DNA of 64,000 bases, taken from contig NZ_CP109901.1 of the NCBI RefSeq assembly GCF_033095805.1, forward strand, positions 1,922,001-1,986,000, given 5' to 3'. Source of the stretch: Serratia sp. UGAL515B_01 (lineage in GTDB: Bacteria > Pseudomonadota > Gammaproteobacteria > Enterobacterales > Enterobacteriaceae). The translations under genes and the position numbers were made by a program. The notes below the pieces were generated by a model. That model did not search any database. It was not told the DNA's origin and worked only from the letters and a program-made list of their open reading frames with translations. The first letter of the stretch is position 1; every line of letters begins with the position of its first letter. Shown here piece by piece: positions 1 to 9,081 of this stretch.

Positions 1-71
1 CAGAATCGATTTTAACAACCCAAGGAGCACGTTTGCTCGAGCAGACTTTGGCCTGGGCACTGGCGAAATAA
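1..71 (+). CDS. trpG: Anthranilate synthase glutamine amidotransferase subunit, C-terminal end only
   Basis: Reading frame 3 stays open from the window edge to a TAA at 69-71 and encodes the last 22 residues, ending LEQTLAWALAK. The preceding ESIL fits the 'HPESIL' segment that closes the glutamine amidotransferase domain of TrpG. TrpG supplies ammonia to TrpE for anthranilate synthesis. It stops 16 nt before trpD, so trpG and trpD are separate genes here, as in Serratia and Yersinia and unlike the fused trpGD of E. coli. The identification rests on a short tail plus position, so it is probable, not certain. Confidence 0.75.
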   Translation, partial: ESILTTQGARLLEQTLAWALAK

Positions 72-87
72 TTAAGGATAAATAACC

Positions 88-1086
88 ATGCAATCTATTC
101 TTGAAAAACTGTATCGTGCAGAGCCGATGGACCAGCAAGAGAGCCAGCAACTGTTTAGCGCCATCATCCGCGGTGAGTTGGAGCACAGCCAATTGGCGGC
201 AGCGCTGATCAGCATGAAGATCCGCGGTGAGCGCCCTGAGGAAATCGCCGGTGCTGCAAAAGCGCTATTAGCTGATGCCCTGCCGTTTCCACGGCCTGAT
301 TACGCCTTTGCTGATATTGTCGGTACTGGCGGTGATGGCACTAACAGCATCAATATTTCCACTGCCAGTGCTTTTGTTGCTGCCGCTTGTGGGGCCAAGA
401 TCGCCAAACACGGCAACCGCAGTGTTTCCAGCCGGTCTGGCTCATCCGACCTTCTGGCAGCCTTCGGCATTAAGCTGGATCTTCCAGCGGAAGCCTCGCG
501 CAAAGCATTAGACGAACTTGGCGTTTGTTTCCTGTTTGCACCGCAATATCACAGTGGTTTTCGTCACGCGATGCCCGTGCGTCAACAGTTAAAGACCCGC
601 ACGGTGTTTAACGTCCTCGGGCCACTGATTAATCCGGCCCGTCCACCGTTAGCATTGATTGGTGTATACAGTTCAGAACTGGTGCTACCGATTGCTCAGA
701 CACTGCGTGTGTTGGGTTATCAACGTGCCGCCGTAGTTCACGGTGGCGGCATGGATGAAGTCGCTATCCATACGGTGACACATGTGGCTGAACTTAATCA
801 GGGTGAAATTGAGAGCTATCAGTTGACACCCAAATCTTTCGGGCTTGATACCTACCCCCTGGGATCATTGCAAGGCGGCTCACCGGAAGAAAATCGTGAT
901 ATTCTGGCAAGCTTGTTACAAGGTAAGGGCGAACGTGCTCACGCCTCAGCAGTAGCCGCCAACGTCGCGCTATTGTTGAAACTATTTGGACAAGAAGACC
1001 TGCGCCATAACGCGCAGCAGGCATTGGATATGATCCACAGTGGCCAAGCTTACCAGCGTGTCACTGCTTTGGCAGCGAGAGGATAA
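88..1086 (+). CDS. trpD: Anthranilate phosphoribosyltransferase
   Basis: Second step of tryptophan synthesis: transfers phosphoribose from PRPP to anthranilate, in the cytoplasm. At 332 residues it is the usual length of a free-standing TrpD. The glycine-rich PRPP site [14 protein letters not shown] (near residue 80) and the following KHGNRSVSS are intact, as is the [10 protein letters not shown] segment. The N-terminal helical domain starts directly at MQSILEKLY with no amidotransferase fused to it. The start follows an AAGGA-like Shine-Dalgarno. It abuts trpCF: the TAA at 1084-1086 is followed at once by ATG, indicating translational coupling in the trp operon. Confidence 0.97.
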   Translation: MQSILEKLYRAEPMDQQESQQLFSAIIRGELEHSQLAAALISMKIRGERPEEIAGAAKALLADALPFPRPDYAFADIVGTGGDGTNSINISTASAFVAAACGAKIAKHGNRSVSSRSGSSDLLAAFGIKLDLPAEASRKALDELGVCFLFAPQYHSGFRHAMPVRQQLKTRTVFNVLGPLINPARPPLALIGVYSSELVLPIAQTLRVLGYQRAAVVHGGGMDEVAIHTVTHVAELNQGEIESYQLTPKSFGLDTYPLGSLQGGSPEENRDILASLLQGKGERAHASAVAANVALLLKLFGQEDLRHNAQQALDMIHSGQAYQRVTALAARG

Positions 1087-2451
1087 ATGATGCAGGAAAC
1101 CGTGCTTAACAAAATTGTTCGTGATAAAGCGCAATGGGTCGCAGCACGAAGCCAACAACAGCCGCTTGCGAGCTTTCAACATAAGATCGAACCCAGCAAT
1201 CGTAATTTTTATCATGCTCTGCAAGGAGATAAAACGGTATTTATTCTTGAGTGTAAAAAGGCATCGCCTTCCAAAGGATTAATCCGTGAGAATTTTAATC
1301 CGGTAGAAATCGCCTCAATCTACAAAGATTTCGCCTCTGCAGTCTCGGTATTGACCGATGAAAAATATTTTCAGGGCAGTTTCGATTTTCTGCCACTGGT
1401 GAGCCAAAACGTCCATCAGCCAGTACTGTGTAAAGACTTTATCATCGACCCGTATCAGATCTATCTAGCACGTCATTACCAGGCTGACGCTATTCTGCTA
1501 ATGCTCTCGGTATTGAATGATGAGCAGTACCGTCAATTGGCTGCCGTCGCGCACAGCCTGAATATGGGTGTGCTAACCGAAGTCATCAGCGTTGATGAAT
1601 TGCAGCGTGCGGTACAACTTGATGCCCACGTCATCGGTATCAACAACCGTGACCTGCGCGATCTCTCTATCGATCTTAATCGTACCCGAACCCTAGCGCC
1701 TCTGATCCCTCAGGGTGTTACGGTGATCAGCGAGTCAGGTATTAACAATTATGCTCAAATCCGTCAGCTCAGCCGTTATGCTAACGGCTTTCTGATCGGC
1801 AGTGCCCTGATGTCAGAGAATGACCTGCGCAGTGCCGTTCGCAGGGTGATCTTGGGTGATAACAAAGTCTGTGGTCTCACCAGGGCGCAGGATGCCGCCG
1901 CAGCCTATCAGGCTGGAGCCAATTACGGCGGTTTGATTTTCGTTGACCGTTCACCTCGTTATGTCGACCTGGCCCGCGCAAGGGAAGTGATTTCCGGTGC
2001 GCCATTACAATACGTTGGCGTATTCTGTGATGACCAGATAGAGACGGTAATACAGACCGCAGAGCACCTGGGCCTGTATGCCGTGCAGTTACATGGCGCA
2101 GAAGATCAGAGCTACATCGACAGCCTACGAGCTGAACTACCGGCCCATTGCCAAATCTGGAAAGCCTTAAGCGTGAAAGAGCAACTGCCAGCACGCAACC
2201 TGAAATATGTTGATCGTTATCTTTTGGATAACGGTGCGGGTGGCACGGGTAAACAATTTAATTGGTCACTGTTGCAAGGGCAAACGCTGGACAATGTGAT
2301 GCTGGCTGGCGGTTTGGATGCAGATAATTGTATGGATGCGGCCCACCTCGGTTGTGCAGGGCTCGATTTTAATTCCGGCGTAGAAAGCCAACCCGGCATC
2401 AAGGATGCCTCGCGCTTGAACAAGGCCTTTGAAGCTTTGCGCACCTACTGA
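1087..2451 (+). CDS. trpC: Bifunctional indole-3-glycerol phosphate synthase / phosphoribosylanthranilate isomerase
   Basis: Fused TrpC-TrpF of 454 residues, the enterobacterial arrangement. Residues about 1-255 form the indole-3-glycerol phosphate synthase barrel (ILECKKASPSKG near the start, VLCKDFIIDPYQIY, INNRDLRDL, VISESGI). Residues about 256-454 form the phosphoribosylanthranilate isomerase barrel (KVCGLTRAQDA, GLIFVDRSPRYV, LDFNSGVESQPGIKD). It catalyses two consecutive steps of the pathway. Two ATGs stand in tandem at 1087 and 1090; I keep the first, which joins trpD without a gap. trpB follows after 38 nt. Confidence 0.97.
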   Translation: MMQETVLNKIVRDKAQWVAARSQQQPLASFQHKIEPSNRNFYHALQGDKTVFILECKKASPSKGLIRENFNPVEIASIYKDFASAVSVLTDEKYFQGSFDFLPLVSQNVHQPVLCKDFIIDPYQIYLARHYQADAILLMLSVLNDEQYRQLAAVAHSLNMGVLTEVISVDELQRAVQLDAHVIGINNRDLRDLSIDLNRTRTLAPLIPQGVTVISESGINNYAQIRQLSRYANGFLIGSALMSENDLRSAVRRVILGDNKVCGLTRAQDAAAAYQAGANYGGLIFVDRSPRYVDLARAREVISGAPLQYVGVFCDDQIETVIQTAEHLGLYAVQLHGAEDQSYIDSLRAELPAHCQIWKALSVKEQLPARNLKYVDRYLLDNGAGGTGKQFNWSLLQGQTLDNVMLAGGLDADNCMDAAHLGCAGLDFNSGVESQPGIKDASRLNKAFEALRTY

Positions 2452-2489
2452 TTGCGAACACAATTTAACGGATAATAACGGGAAAAATA

Positions 2490-3680
2490 ATGACGTTGCT
2501 TAACCCCTACTTCGGCGAATTTGGTGGTCAGTATGTGCCACAGATATTGATGCCAGCATTGAAACAACTCGAAGAAGCCTTCGTGAGTGCCCAACGTGAC
2601 CCTGAGTTTCAAGCAGAGTTTATCGACCTGCTGAAAAACTACGCGGGACGTCCCACAGCGCTCACATTATGTAAGAACCTGACTGCGGGAACAAAAACCA
2701 AGCTCTACCTGAAGCGTGAAGATCTGCTTCACGGCGGCGCGCATAAAACCAATCAGGTATTAGGTCAGGCTTTACTTGCCAAGCGTATGGGTAAAACAGA
2801 GATCATTGCTGAAACCGGTGCGGGTCAACACGGCGTGGCTTCTGCACTTGCCTGTGCGCTGCTTGGCCTGAAATGTCGTATTTATATGGGCGCTAAAGAT
2901 ATCGAACGCCAGTCACCCAACGTTTTCCGTATGCGTCTAATGGGTGCAGAAGTGATCCCGGTACACAGTGGTTCTGCTACGTTGAAAGATGCCTGTAACG
3001 AAGCACTGCGCGACTGGTCTGGTACCTACGAAAAAGCCCACTATATGCTGGGTACAGCCGCCGGACCACATCCCTTCCCGACCATCGTGCGCGAATTCCA
3101 GCGGATGATCGGTGAAGAAACTAAAGCACAAATGCTAGAGCGTGAAGGTCGTTTGCCGGATGCCGTTCTGGCCTGTATCGGCGGCGGTTCCAACGCCATT
3201 GGCATGTTTGCCGACTTTATTGATGATACCCAAGTTGGCCTGATCGGTGTTGAACCGGCGGGTCTGGGTATTGAAACTGGCCAGCATGGCGCCCCTCTGA
3301 AGCACGGTCATGTGGGCATCTACTTCGGTATGAAATCGCCAATGATGCAAACCGCTGAAGGACAGATCGAGGAATCCTACTCAATTTCTGCGGGTCTGGA
3401 TTTCCCTTCGGTTGGCCCACAGCACGCCTATCTGAACAGTATTGGGCGCGCAGAGTACGTCTCCATCACCGACGATGAAGCTTTAGAAGCGTTTAAAGCA
3501 CTTTCTCGCCACGAAGGGATTATTCCGGCACTTGAGTCTTCTCATGCCCTGGCGCATGCGCTGAAAATGATCCGTGAAACGCCGCAGAAAGAACAGATCC
3601 TGGTGGTTAACCTGTCTGGTCGCGGCGACAAAGATATATTTACCGTTCACGATATTCTGAAAGCTCGGGGAGAGATGTAA
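2490..3680 (+). CDS. trpB: Tryptophan synthase beta chain
   Basis: PLP enzyme that condenses indole with serine to give tryptophan, in an alpha2-beta2 complex with TrpA. It has 396 residues, full length. The pyridoxal lysine lies in GGAHKTNQV (K86), the phosphate-binding loop is GGGSNAIG, and the GRGDKD segment is present near the C-terminus. The N-terminus [15 protein letters not shown] is the family signature. The start has a GGGAA-like ribosome site (2480-2484). The stop overlaps the trpA start by one base (TAATG at 3678-3682), so beta and alpha chains are translationally coupled. Confidence 0.98.
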   Translation: MTLLNPYFGEFGGQYVPQILMPALKQLEEAFVSAQRDPEFQAEFIDLLKNYAGRPTALTLCKNLTAGTKTKLYLKREDLLHGGAHKTNQVLGQALLAKRMGKTEIIAETGAGQHGVASALACALLGLKCRIYMGAKDIERQSPNVFRMRLMGAEVIPVHSGSATLKDACNEALRDWSGTYEKAHYMLGTAAGPHPFPTIVREFQRMIGEETKAQMLEREGRLPDAVLACIGGGSNAIGMFADFIDDTQVGLIGVEPAGLGIETGQHGAPLKHGHVGIYFGMKSPMMQTAEGQIEESYSISAGLDFPSVGPQHAYLNSIGRAEYVSITDDEALEAFKALSRHEGIIPALESSHALAHALKMIRETPQKEQILVVNLSGRGDKDIFTVHDILKARGEM

Positions 3681-4486
3681 TGGATCGTTATCAGCAACTG
3701 TTCAAACGGTTGGAAAACAATAAAGAAGGCGCATTTGTTCCATTTGTTACTCTGGGCGATCCAAACCCGACGCTCTCTTTGCAGATTATCGATACATTGG
3801 TAGAAAACGGCGCTGACGCTTTAGAACTGGGGATCCCATTCTCTGACCCACTGGCTGATGGACCTACCATTCAGAATGCGACATTACGGGCTTTTTCCTC
3901 CGGCGTCACGCCAACGCACTGTTTTGAAATGCTGGCGACCATTCGTCAAAAGCACCCCACTATCCCTATCGGTCTGCTGATGTATGCCAATCTGGTGTTC
4001 CACCGAGGCATCGATGCTTTTTATCAGCGCTGTGCGGAAGTTGGGGTTGATTCAGTGCTGATTGCCGACGTTCCGTTCGAAGAGTCCGCACCTTTTCGTG
4101 CAGCGGCGACTCGCCACGCCATTGCGCCTATCTATATTTGCCCGCCTAATGCAGAAGAGGATTTACTGCGAGAGATCTCTTCACATGGCCGTGGCTACAC
4201 TTACCTTCTCTCCCGTGCGGGAGTGACCGGTACCGAAAGCCGTGCGCAGCTGCCACTTGATCACTTAATCAATAAACTGCACGAATATCATGCAGCACCG
4301 GCGTTACAGGGCTTTGGCATCTCAGAGCCTTCGCAGGTAAAAGAGGCATTAGCCGCGGGTGCTGCAGGGGCCATCTCGGGTTCAGCAATCGTTCGAATAA
4401 TTGAACAAAATCTGGCACAACCGACAGAAATGCTGGCAAAACTGGGAGAATTTGTTCGCGAAATGAAAGCGGCAACCCGAGTTTAA
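3680..4486 (+). CDS. trpA: Tryptophan synthase alpha chain
   Basis: Cleaves indole-3-glycerol phosphate and channels indole to TrpB. The length is 268 residues. The two catalytic acids sit at the standard positions E49 and D60 in [18 protein letters not shown]. The [10 protein letters not shown] loop 6 and GFGISEP phosphate-binding segments are intact. It is the last gene of the operon and is followed by two perfect hairpins before the convergent Dps gene. The start overlaps the trpB stop by one base. Confidence 0.98.
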   Translation: MDRYQQLFKRLENNKEGAFVPFVTLGDPNPTLSLQIIDTLVENGADALELGIPFSDPLADGPTIQNATLRAFSSGVTPTHCFEMLATIRQKHPTIPIGLLMYANLVFHRGIDAFYQRCAEVGVDSVLIADVPFEESAPFRAAATRHAIAPIYICPPNAEEDLLREISSHGRGYTYLLSRAGVTGTESRAQLPLDHLINKLHEYHAAPALQGFGISEPSQVKEALAAGAAGAISGSAIVRIIEQNLAQPTEMLAKLGEFVREMKAATRV

Positions 4487-4489
4487 AAA

Positions 4490-4551
4490 ACAATGTCCTG
4501 ACCAAAAGCCAGGACATTGTCAGTAGTCTGACAGCCCCAGATTGGGGCTGT
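4490..4551. terminator. Two hairpins between trpA and dps
   Basis: A perfect 11-bp stem (4490-4500 with 4510-4520, 9-nt loop) lies just after the trpA stop. A second perfect 8-bp stem follows (ACAGCCCC 4531-4538 with GGGGCTGT 4544-4551, 5-nt loop). Neither is followed by a clear T-run on either strand. They may stop transcription from both converging genes or protect 3' ends; the terminator role is inferred from position. Confidence 0.5.
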
Positions 4552-4568
4552 GACTCTAAGAGCAATGA

Positions 4569-5060
4569 TTATTTACCTAGGTAGGCGTTAAGCATCCAAA
4601 CCTGTTTTTCCTGCTCTTTAATATAATCACTCATCAGTGAGGATGTGCCTTCATCTCCAGCATCTGCCGCTAACGTTAACAGCTCACGCTGCTGCTTCAA
4701 CAAAATGCCGTAACCATCCAACAAACCGCGTAGAGTGCCTTTATCGTCGGTGACATTAGTATCTTCTTTGATATCTGCCGTTTTCAGATAGTGACTAAAA
4801 GCATGAATAGGCTGCGAACCTAGCGTCAGAATACGTTCGGCCAATTCATCAACCTTAGTCAGCAGGTCGTTGTAGGTTTCTTCAAATTTAGCATGCAACT
4901 CAAAGAATTGTGGCCCGGATATGTTCCAATGGTAGCCACGAACATTCATATATAGCACTTGATAGTTTGCCAGTAAGGCGTTCAAAGCTTCTGAAAGTTT
5001 TGCAGATTGTTTGGTATCGAGGCCGATATGCGTTTTTGCTGTTTTCTTGTTCGTTGCCAT
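4569..5060 (-). CDS. dps: Dps-family ferritin-like DNA-protection/iron-storage protein
   Basis: Family members form 12-mers that oxidise Fe(II) with peroxide and store iron, protecting DNA in stationary phase. The protein has 163 residues. The ferroxidase ligands have canonical spacing: H44 and H56 in YHWNISGPQFFELHAKF, D71 and E75 in KVDELAERI. The sequence is clearly not the E. coli Dps type and resembles the other Dps branch seen in many Gram-negatives, so it may be a second, diverged paralogue. The short lysine-rich N-terminus (TNKKTAKTH) could contact DNA. A GGAG-type ribosome site lies upstream of the ATG. It is convergent with trpA and apparently monocistronic. Confidence 0.9.
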   Translation of the reverse strand: MATNKKTAKTHIGLDTKQSAKLSEALNALLANYQVLYMNVRGYHWNISGPQFFELHAKFEETYNDLLTKVDELAERILTLGSQPIHAFSHYLKTADIKEDTNVTDDKGTLRGLLDGYGILLKQQRELLTLAADAGDEGTSSLMSDYIKEQEKQVWMLNAYLGK

Positions 5061-5553
5061 AATAATCTTCTCCTGATTATTTGTTTCGATTGTCTACAGA
5101 GTGATAGCCATGTACATAGAATAACCGGACATTTCATGGTGAAAAAGACGGTAGAATGCATCAATATAATCGTTTAAACCAATGAAGTTATACCAAGTTA
5201 CTTCAATATGCCGGTAAACAGCAACTGAAGAGCGCCACTGAAACCAACCCGAGTCAGTAACAGGGGAGAGTGACAAGTCTACCGGAAAAAATTAGTCGGG
5301 AACCGATTTGAATGCCGCAAAGTAGCAGCCTACCAGGAAATCTCAAGGAGATGATTTCTAATAGGCTTGTCTATGTATTACAAATTTCAATAAATAGGAA
5401 GCAGGGTTACAAATATAAAAGGTGAGTCATTATTGCAGCAGAATAATTAAATGTGATAAATGTCACCTTTTCATGCAACATGATGGCTATTTTCATCGTT
5501 TTGTTTTTATACTGATATGCACTTTACCTATAACTGTATAACGAGTGCATATC
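5061..5553. other. Intergenic region between dps and add
   Basis: About 490 nt separate two divergent genes. No convincing reading frame is present. It should hold the promoters of both genes. The stretch 5505-5540 just before add is AT-rich with -10-like hexamers (TATACT near 5508, TATAAC near 5530). No operator was recognised. Confidence 0.6.
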
Positions 5554-6561
5554 ATGATTGATCCCCGCCTGCCTCTTACCGATATTCACCGCCATCTGGA
5601 CGGCAATATACGCGCGCAAACTATTCTCGATCTTGGTCGCCAATTCAATATCACCTTACCCGCAGATAATTTGTCCGCCTTGTGCCCGCATGTACAAATT
5701 ACCCATGCAGAACCTGACCTGATGAGTTTTCTGCGGAAACTGGATTGGGGTGTAGCGGTATTAGGCGATCTGGATGCCTGCCGTCGCGTAGCCTATGAAA
5801 ACGTCGAAGATGCAGCAAACGCTGGCATACACTACGCAGAACTGCGCTTTTCCCCTTATTATATGGCAATGAAACACCAGCTACCGTTGGCGGGCGTCGT
5901 CGAAGCCGTGATTGAAGGGGTTCATTCCGGTTGTCGCGACCATGATCTTGATGTGCGCCTGATTGGCATTTTGAGCCGTACCTTTGGCGCACAGGCTGGA
6001 ATGAAAGAGCTTGAAAGTTTGCTGAACCACCGTGACAGCATTACCGCACTGGATCTGGCCGGTGATGAACTGGGATCACCCGGCAACCTGTTCCTCAACC
6101 ACTTTAACCGTGCCCGTGATGCAGGCTTACACATTACGGTACATGCGGGTGAAGCAGCCGGCCCAGAAAGCATTTGGCAGGCTATTCGCGAGCTGGGAGC
6201 TGAACGTATCGGCCACGGAGTTAAAGCAGTCAATGACGCGGCGCTAATGGATTTTCTGGCGGTACACGCTATAGGTATTGAATCCTGTCTGACGTCAAAT
6301 ATTCAAACCAGTACAGTGTCTTCTTTAGCGCAGCATCCGCTGGCTACCTTTCTGCGTCACGGTGTACTCGCCTCCATCAATACCGACGACCCTGCTGTTC
6401 AAGGCATTGAGATCGAACATGAATATCTCGTAGCAGCACCGAAAGCCGGGCTGACCGCACAAGAGATCCGTACCGCACAGGAAAACGGCCTGAAAATGGC
6501 CTTCCTCAACGAACAGGAAAAGAAAGCATTACGAGAAAAAGTATTAAGCTATGCGCTCTGA
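5554..6561 (+). CDS. add: Adenosine deaminase
   Basis: Zinc hydrolase converting adenosine and deoxyadenosine to inosine forms in purine salvage. Zinc and catalytic motifs are all visible: [11 protein letters not shown] near the start (two His ligands), HAGEAAGP (His and Glu), GHGVKA and NTDDPAVQG (Asp). The frame also opens at a GTG at 5545, but the family begins MID(P/T).LPLTD, so I use the ATG at 5554, giving 335 residues, the normal enterobacterial length. It is monocistronic and divergent from dps. No nucleoside transporter is adjacent, though punC lies elsewhere in the window. Confidence 0.97.
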   Translation: MIDPRLPLTDIHRHLDGNIRAQTILDLGRQFNITLPADNLSALCPHVQITHAEPDLMSFLRKLDWGVAVLGDLDACRRVAYENVEDAANAGIHYAELRFSPYYMAMKHQLPLAGVVEAVIEGVHSGCRDHDLDVRLIGILSRTFGAQAGMKELESLLNHRDSITALDLAGDELGSPGNLFLNHFNRARDAGLHITVHAGEAAGPESIWQAIRELGAERIGHGVKAVNDAALMDFLAVHAIGIESCLTSNIQTSTVSSLAQHPLATFLRHGVLASINTDDPAVQGIEIEHEYLVAAPKAGLTAQEIRTAQENGLKMAFLNEQEKKALREKVLSYAL

Positions 6562-6726
6562 TTGACCATGCATGCTCACATGCTAAGGCATAAAGTCTAG
6601 ACCGACTTATACAGTCCCAATTCAATGGCCTACACCACTGAATTGTGGGAAATAGGTCACTACCGCCTAGCATCAGCTAATATTGCAAAACGCCGACAAC
6701 TTGGATTATTTCTCATGCTTGTTGTT

Positions 6727-7725
6727 TTATTTGGTTAATGCAGCGGTTTCCCGTTGCTGAGCCATTTTGCGTGCATAGCGCTGCGCAAGGACAGAGCACA
6801 CCATTAACTGTACCTGATGGAAAATCATCAGAGGTAAAACCATAGCGCCAACGGCTGAGACAGGGAATAAAACATTAGCCATGGGAATACCATTTGCCAG
6901 GCTCTTTTTCGAACCACAAAACACAATGGCGATTTCATCAGCGGTGTTGAAGCCCATCCAACGCGCGGTACAGGTATTGATAATCAGCACCACCATCAAC
7001 AACACCAATGACAGCAACAGGATCGTCAGTAACGAAGCACCATCAATAGTGCTCCAAATCCCTTCAATCACTGCCGCGCTGAAGGCGGTATAAACCACCA
7101 GCAGGATCGATGAGCGGTCAGTCATACTGATCAACTGGCGATGACGATCGACCCATTTGCCGATCAGTGGCCTCGCCAGGTGCCCCACAATAAATGGCAC
7201 CATCAGCTGTAGAATAATCGCCCCTATGGCATGCAACACATCGGTATCATCACCCTGATTTTTCATCAATGCTCCCACCAGCAGTGGTGAGAGAAACACA
7301 CCAAGAATACTGGATGCAGAAGCACTGCAGATCGCAGCAGCTACATTGCCCCCCGCAACAGAGGTGAACGCAATTGCAGACTGAACTGTGGCAGGTAAAG
7401 CACACAAATAAAGAAAGCCCAGGTAAACAGTGGGTGTCAATATGTCGGGTACTAGCAGATCCATCGCCAGGCCAAGAAGTGGAAATAGCGCAAAAGTACT
7501 CAGAAATACCACCAAATGCAGTTTCCAGTGGCTCATCCCAGCAATAATCGCCTGGCGGGACAACTTTGCCCCATGCATAAAAAACAGTAAAGCAATGGCA
7601 GTAGTGGTCAGATGTTGAAAAAAGATCTTCCAACTCCCTTCGCAGGGAAAAAACGAAGCTAATAGAACAACAATAACCAACACCAGCAAGAAATTATCAA
7701 TACGCAGACGCTGCAACCAAGACAT
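6727..7725 (-). CDS. YfeH-type bile acid:sodium symporter-like (SBF-like) membrane protein
   Basis: A 332-residue inner-membrane protein with about nine or ten hydrophobic segments. Motifs typical of the YfeH/SBF-like group are present: ALLFFMHGAKLSR, LPATVQSAIAFTSVAGGN, and VFCGSKKSLANGIPMAN. The overall resemblance to E. coli YfeH is strong. The group belongs to the bile acid:sodium symporter superfamily, but the substrate is not established. It lies 35 nt downstream of ydgJ on the same strand, so the two may be co-transcribed. Confidence 0.85.
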   Translation of the reverse strand: MSWLQRLRIDNFLLVLVIVVLLASFFPCEGSWKIFFQHLTTTAIALLFFMHGAKLSRQAIIAGMSHWKLHLVVFLSTFALFPLLGLAMDLLVPDILTPTVYLGFLYLCALPATVQSAIAFTSVAGGNVAAAICSASASSILGVFLSPLLVGALMKNQGDDTDVLHAIGAIILQLMVPFIVGHLARPLIGKWVDRHRQLISMTDRSSILLVVYTAFSAAVIEGIWSTIDGASLLTILLLSLVLLMVVLIINTCTARWMGFNTADEIAIVFCGSKKSLANGIPMANVLFPVSAVGAMVLPLMIFHQVQLMVCSVLAQRYARKMAQQRETAALTK

Positions 7726-7760
7726 TATGCAGAATTCCTTAGATTTAGACCGTTTAAACG

Positions 7761-8816
7761 CTAAGAACCTAGGTTCGAAGCAACAGCTAGCGCTTTTTGC
7801 TGGTTAGCCGATTCGATACCCAGCTCGATCAATTCCATCACTTCAATCGCTTCACTAGCCGGTACGGGATTAACACCTTCACCGTTAATCGCATCACGAA
7901 TGGCGGCATAGTAGGCGGGATAGTTCCCTGGAATAGTCAACAGTGGCTTTTCGAACAACTCACCGTCACGTGACAATGTCACGACTCCGTCACGCATGTC
8001 ATAACCCCAATCCGCCTGTGGCAAGCGCTCACCGGCTTTCAGACGATCCTCTTGCGGGTCTAGACCAAATTTGATAAAGCTCCCCTCCGTTCCATGAACG
8101 ATATAGCGCGCACTTTCCGCTGCGGCCAACACCGTCCCATGCAGTACCACGCGACGCTGGCCATAATTAAGTACCGCATGGAAGTAATCTACCGACTGGG
8201 CAGCTGAGCGCAGTGCCGCCAGATCGACGAATAATGTCTGTGGTTTACCAAACAACTGCAACGCTTGGTCTAACAGGTGCGGTCCTAAATCATACCAAAT
8301 ACCGCTCCCTACTCCGCCTTGCTCACGCCAACGTTGACGCACTTGCGGGCGGTAGCGATCAAAATGGGACTCAAAATAGACGACGTCACCGAGTAAGTTC
8401 TCATTGAGCAAAGCCTTCAAGGTCAAGAAGTCACTGTCCCAACGGCGATTATGAAATACTGAAAGTAATCGTCCAGTCTGTTCCGCCTGATGTTGCAACT
8501 CGTGTGCTTGTGACAACGTCACGGTAAATGGTTTATCCACCACCACATGCTTACCCGCCGCCAGTGCCTGTTGAGCCAGCGGGAAATGCGTATCGTTTGG
8601 CGTTGGGATCACAATCAGGTCAATCGAAGGATCGCTAAACAGCGATTGCGGATCATTTACAACAGTTACTGACGACCAGTCGGCGTAGACTTTAGCCGCA
8701 TCGCTGCTGGAAACAGCGGCCAACTCCATACCAGACGTTCCCGCTATCAATGGAGCATGAAATGTTTTACTGGCAAACCCATAACCTACCAAGCCTACCC
8801 GGATTTTTTCAGTCAT
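7761..8816 (-). CDS. ydgJ: Gfo/Idh/MocA-family NAD(P)-dependent oxidoreductase YdgJ
   Basis: A 351-residue cytoplasmic oxidoreductase. The N-terminal Rossmann fold starts with VGLVGYGFASKTFHAPLI. The catalytic-lysine motif of the family follows (GKHVVVDKPFTVTL), then a C-terminal alpha/beta substrate domain containing WYDLGPHLLDQAL. It matches E. coli YdgJ throughout. Relatives act on sugars and inositols; the physiological substrate is not shown by the sequence. The ATG is preceded by an AGGAAAC ribosome site. In E. coli ydgJ also sits near add, as here. Confidence 0.93.
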   Translation of the reverse strand: MTEKIRVGLVGYGFASKTFHAPLIAGTSGMELAAVSSSDAAKVYADWSSVTVVNDPQSLFSDPSIDLIVIPTPNDTHFPLAQQALAAGKHVVVDKPFTVTLSQAHELQHQAEQTGRLLSVFHNRRWDSDFLTLKALLNENLLGDVVYFESHFDRYRPQVRQRWREQGGVGSGIWYDLGPHLLDQALQLFGKPQTLFVDLAALRSAAQSVDYFHAVLNYGQRRVVLHGTVLAAAESARYIVHGTEGSFIKFGLDPQEDRLKAGERLPQADWGYDMRDGVVTLSRDGELFEKPLLTIPGNYPAYYAAIRDAINGEGVNPVPASEAIEVMELIELGIESANQQKALAVASNLGS

Positions 8817-9081
8817 CTTGTTTCCTCGTTCAGAGTAACGATTTTCACCCAGGTATGTCGCTGTGTGAAAGGCATAAAATAATTTGACACTATGATGCCA
8901 GCAGGAACAACAAGTAAATTAACTATTGACGGGTAAAACGGAAACACCTGACTCGATAGCGCTCCTAACATGAAAAATATTAATTTAGTGCATGAGTGCA
9001 AACCGTTATTTTGTTTCGAATGTTTAAATGTAGTTTCAATTTTGTTATATCCAGCAATGATGCTATAAGGTCACTCAATCC

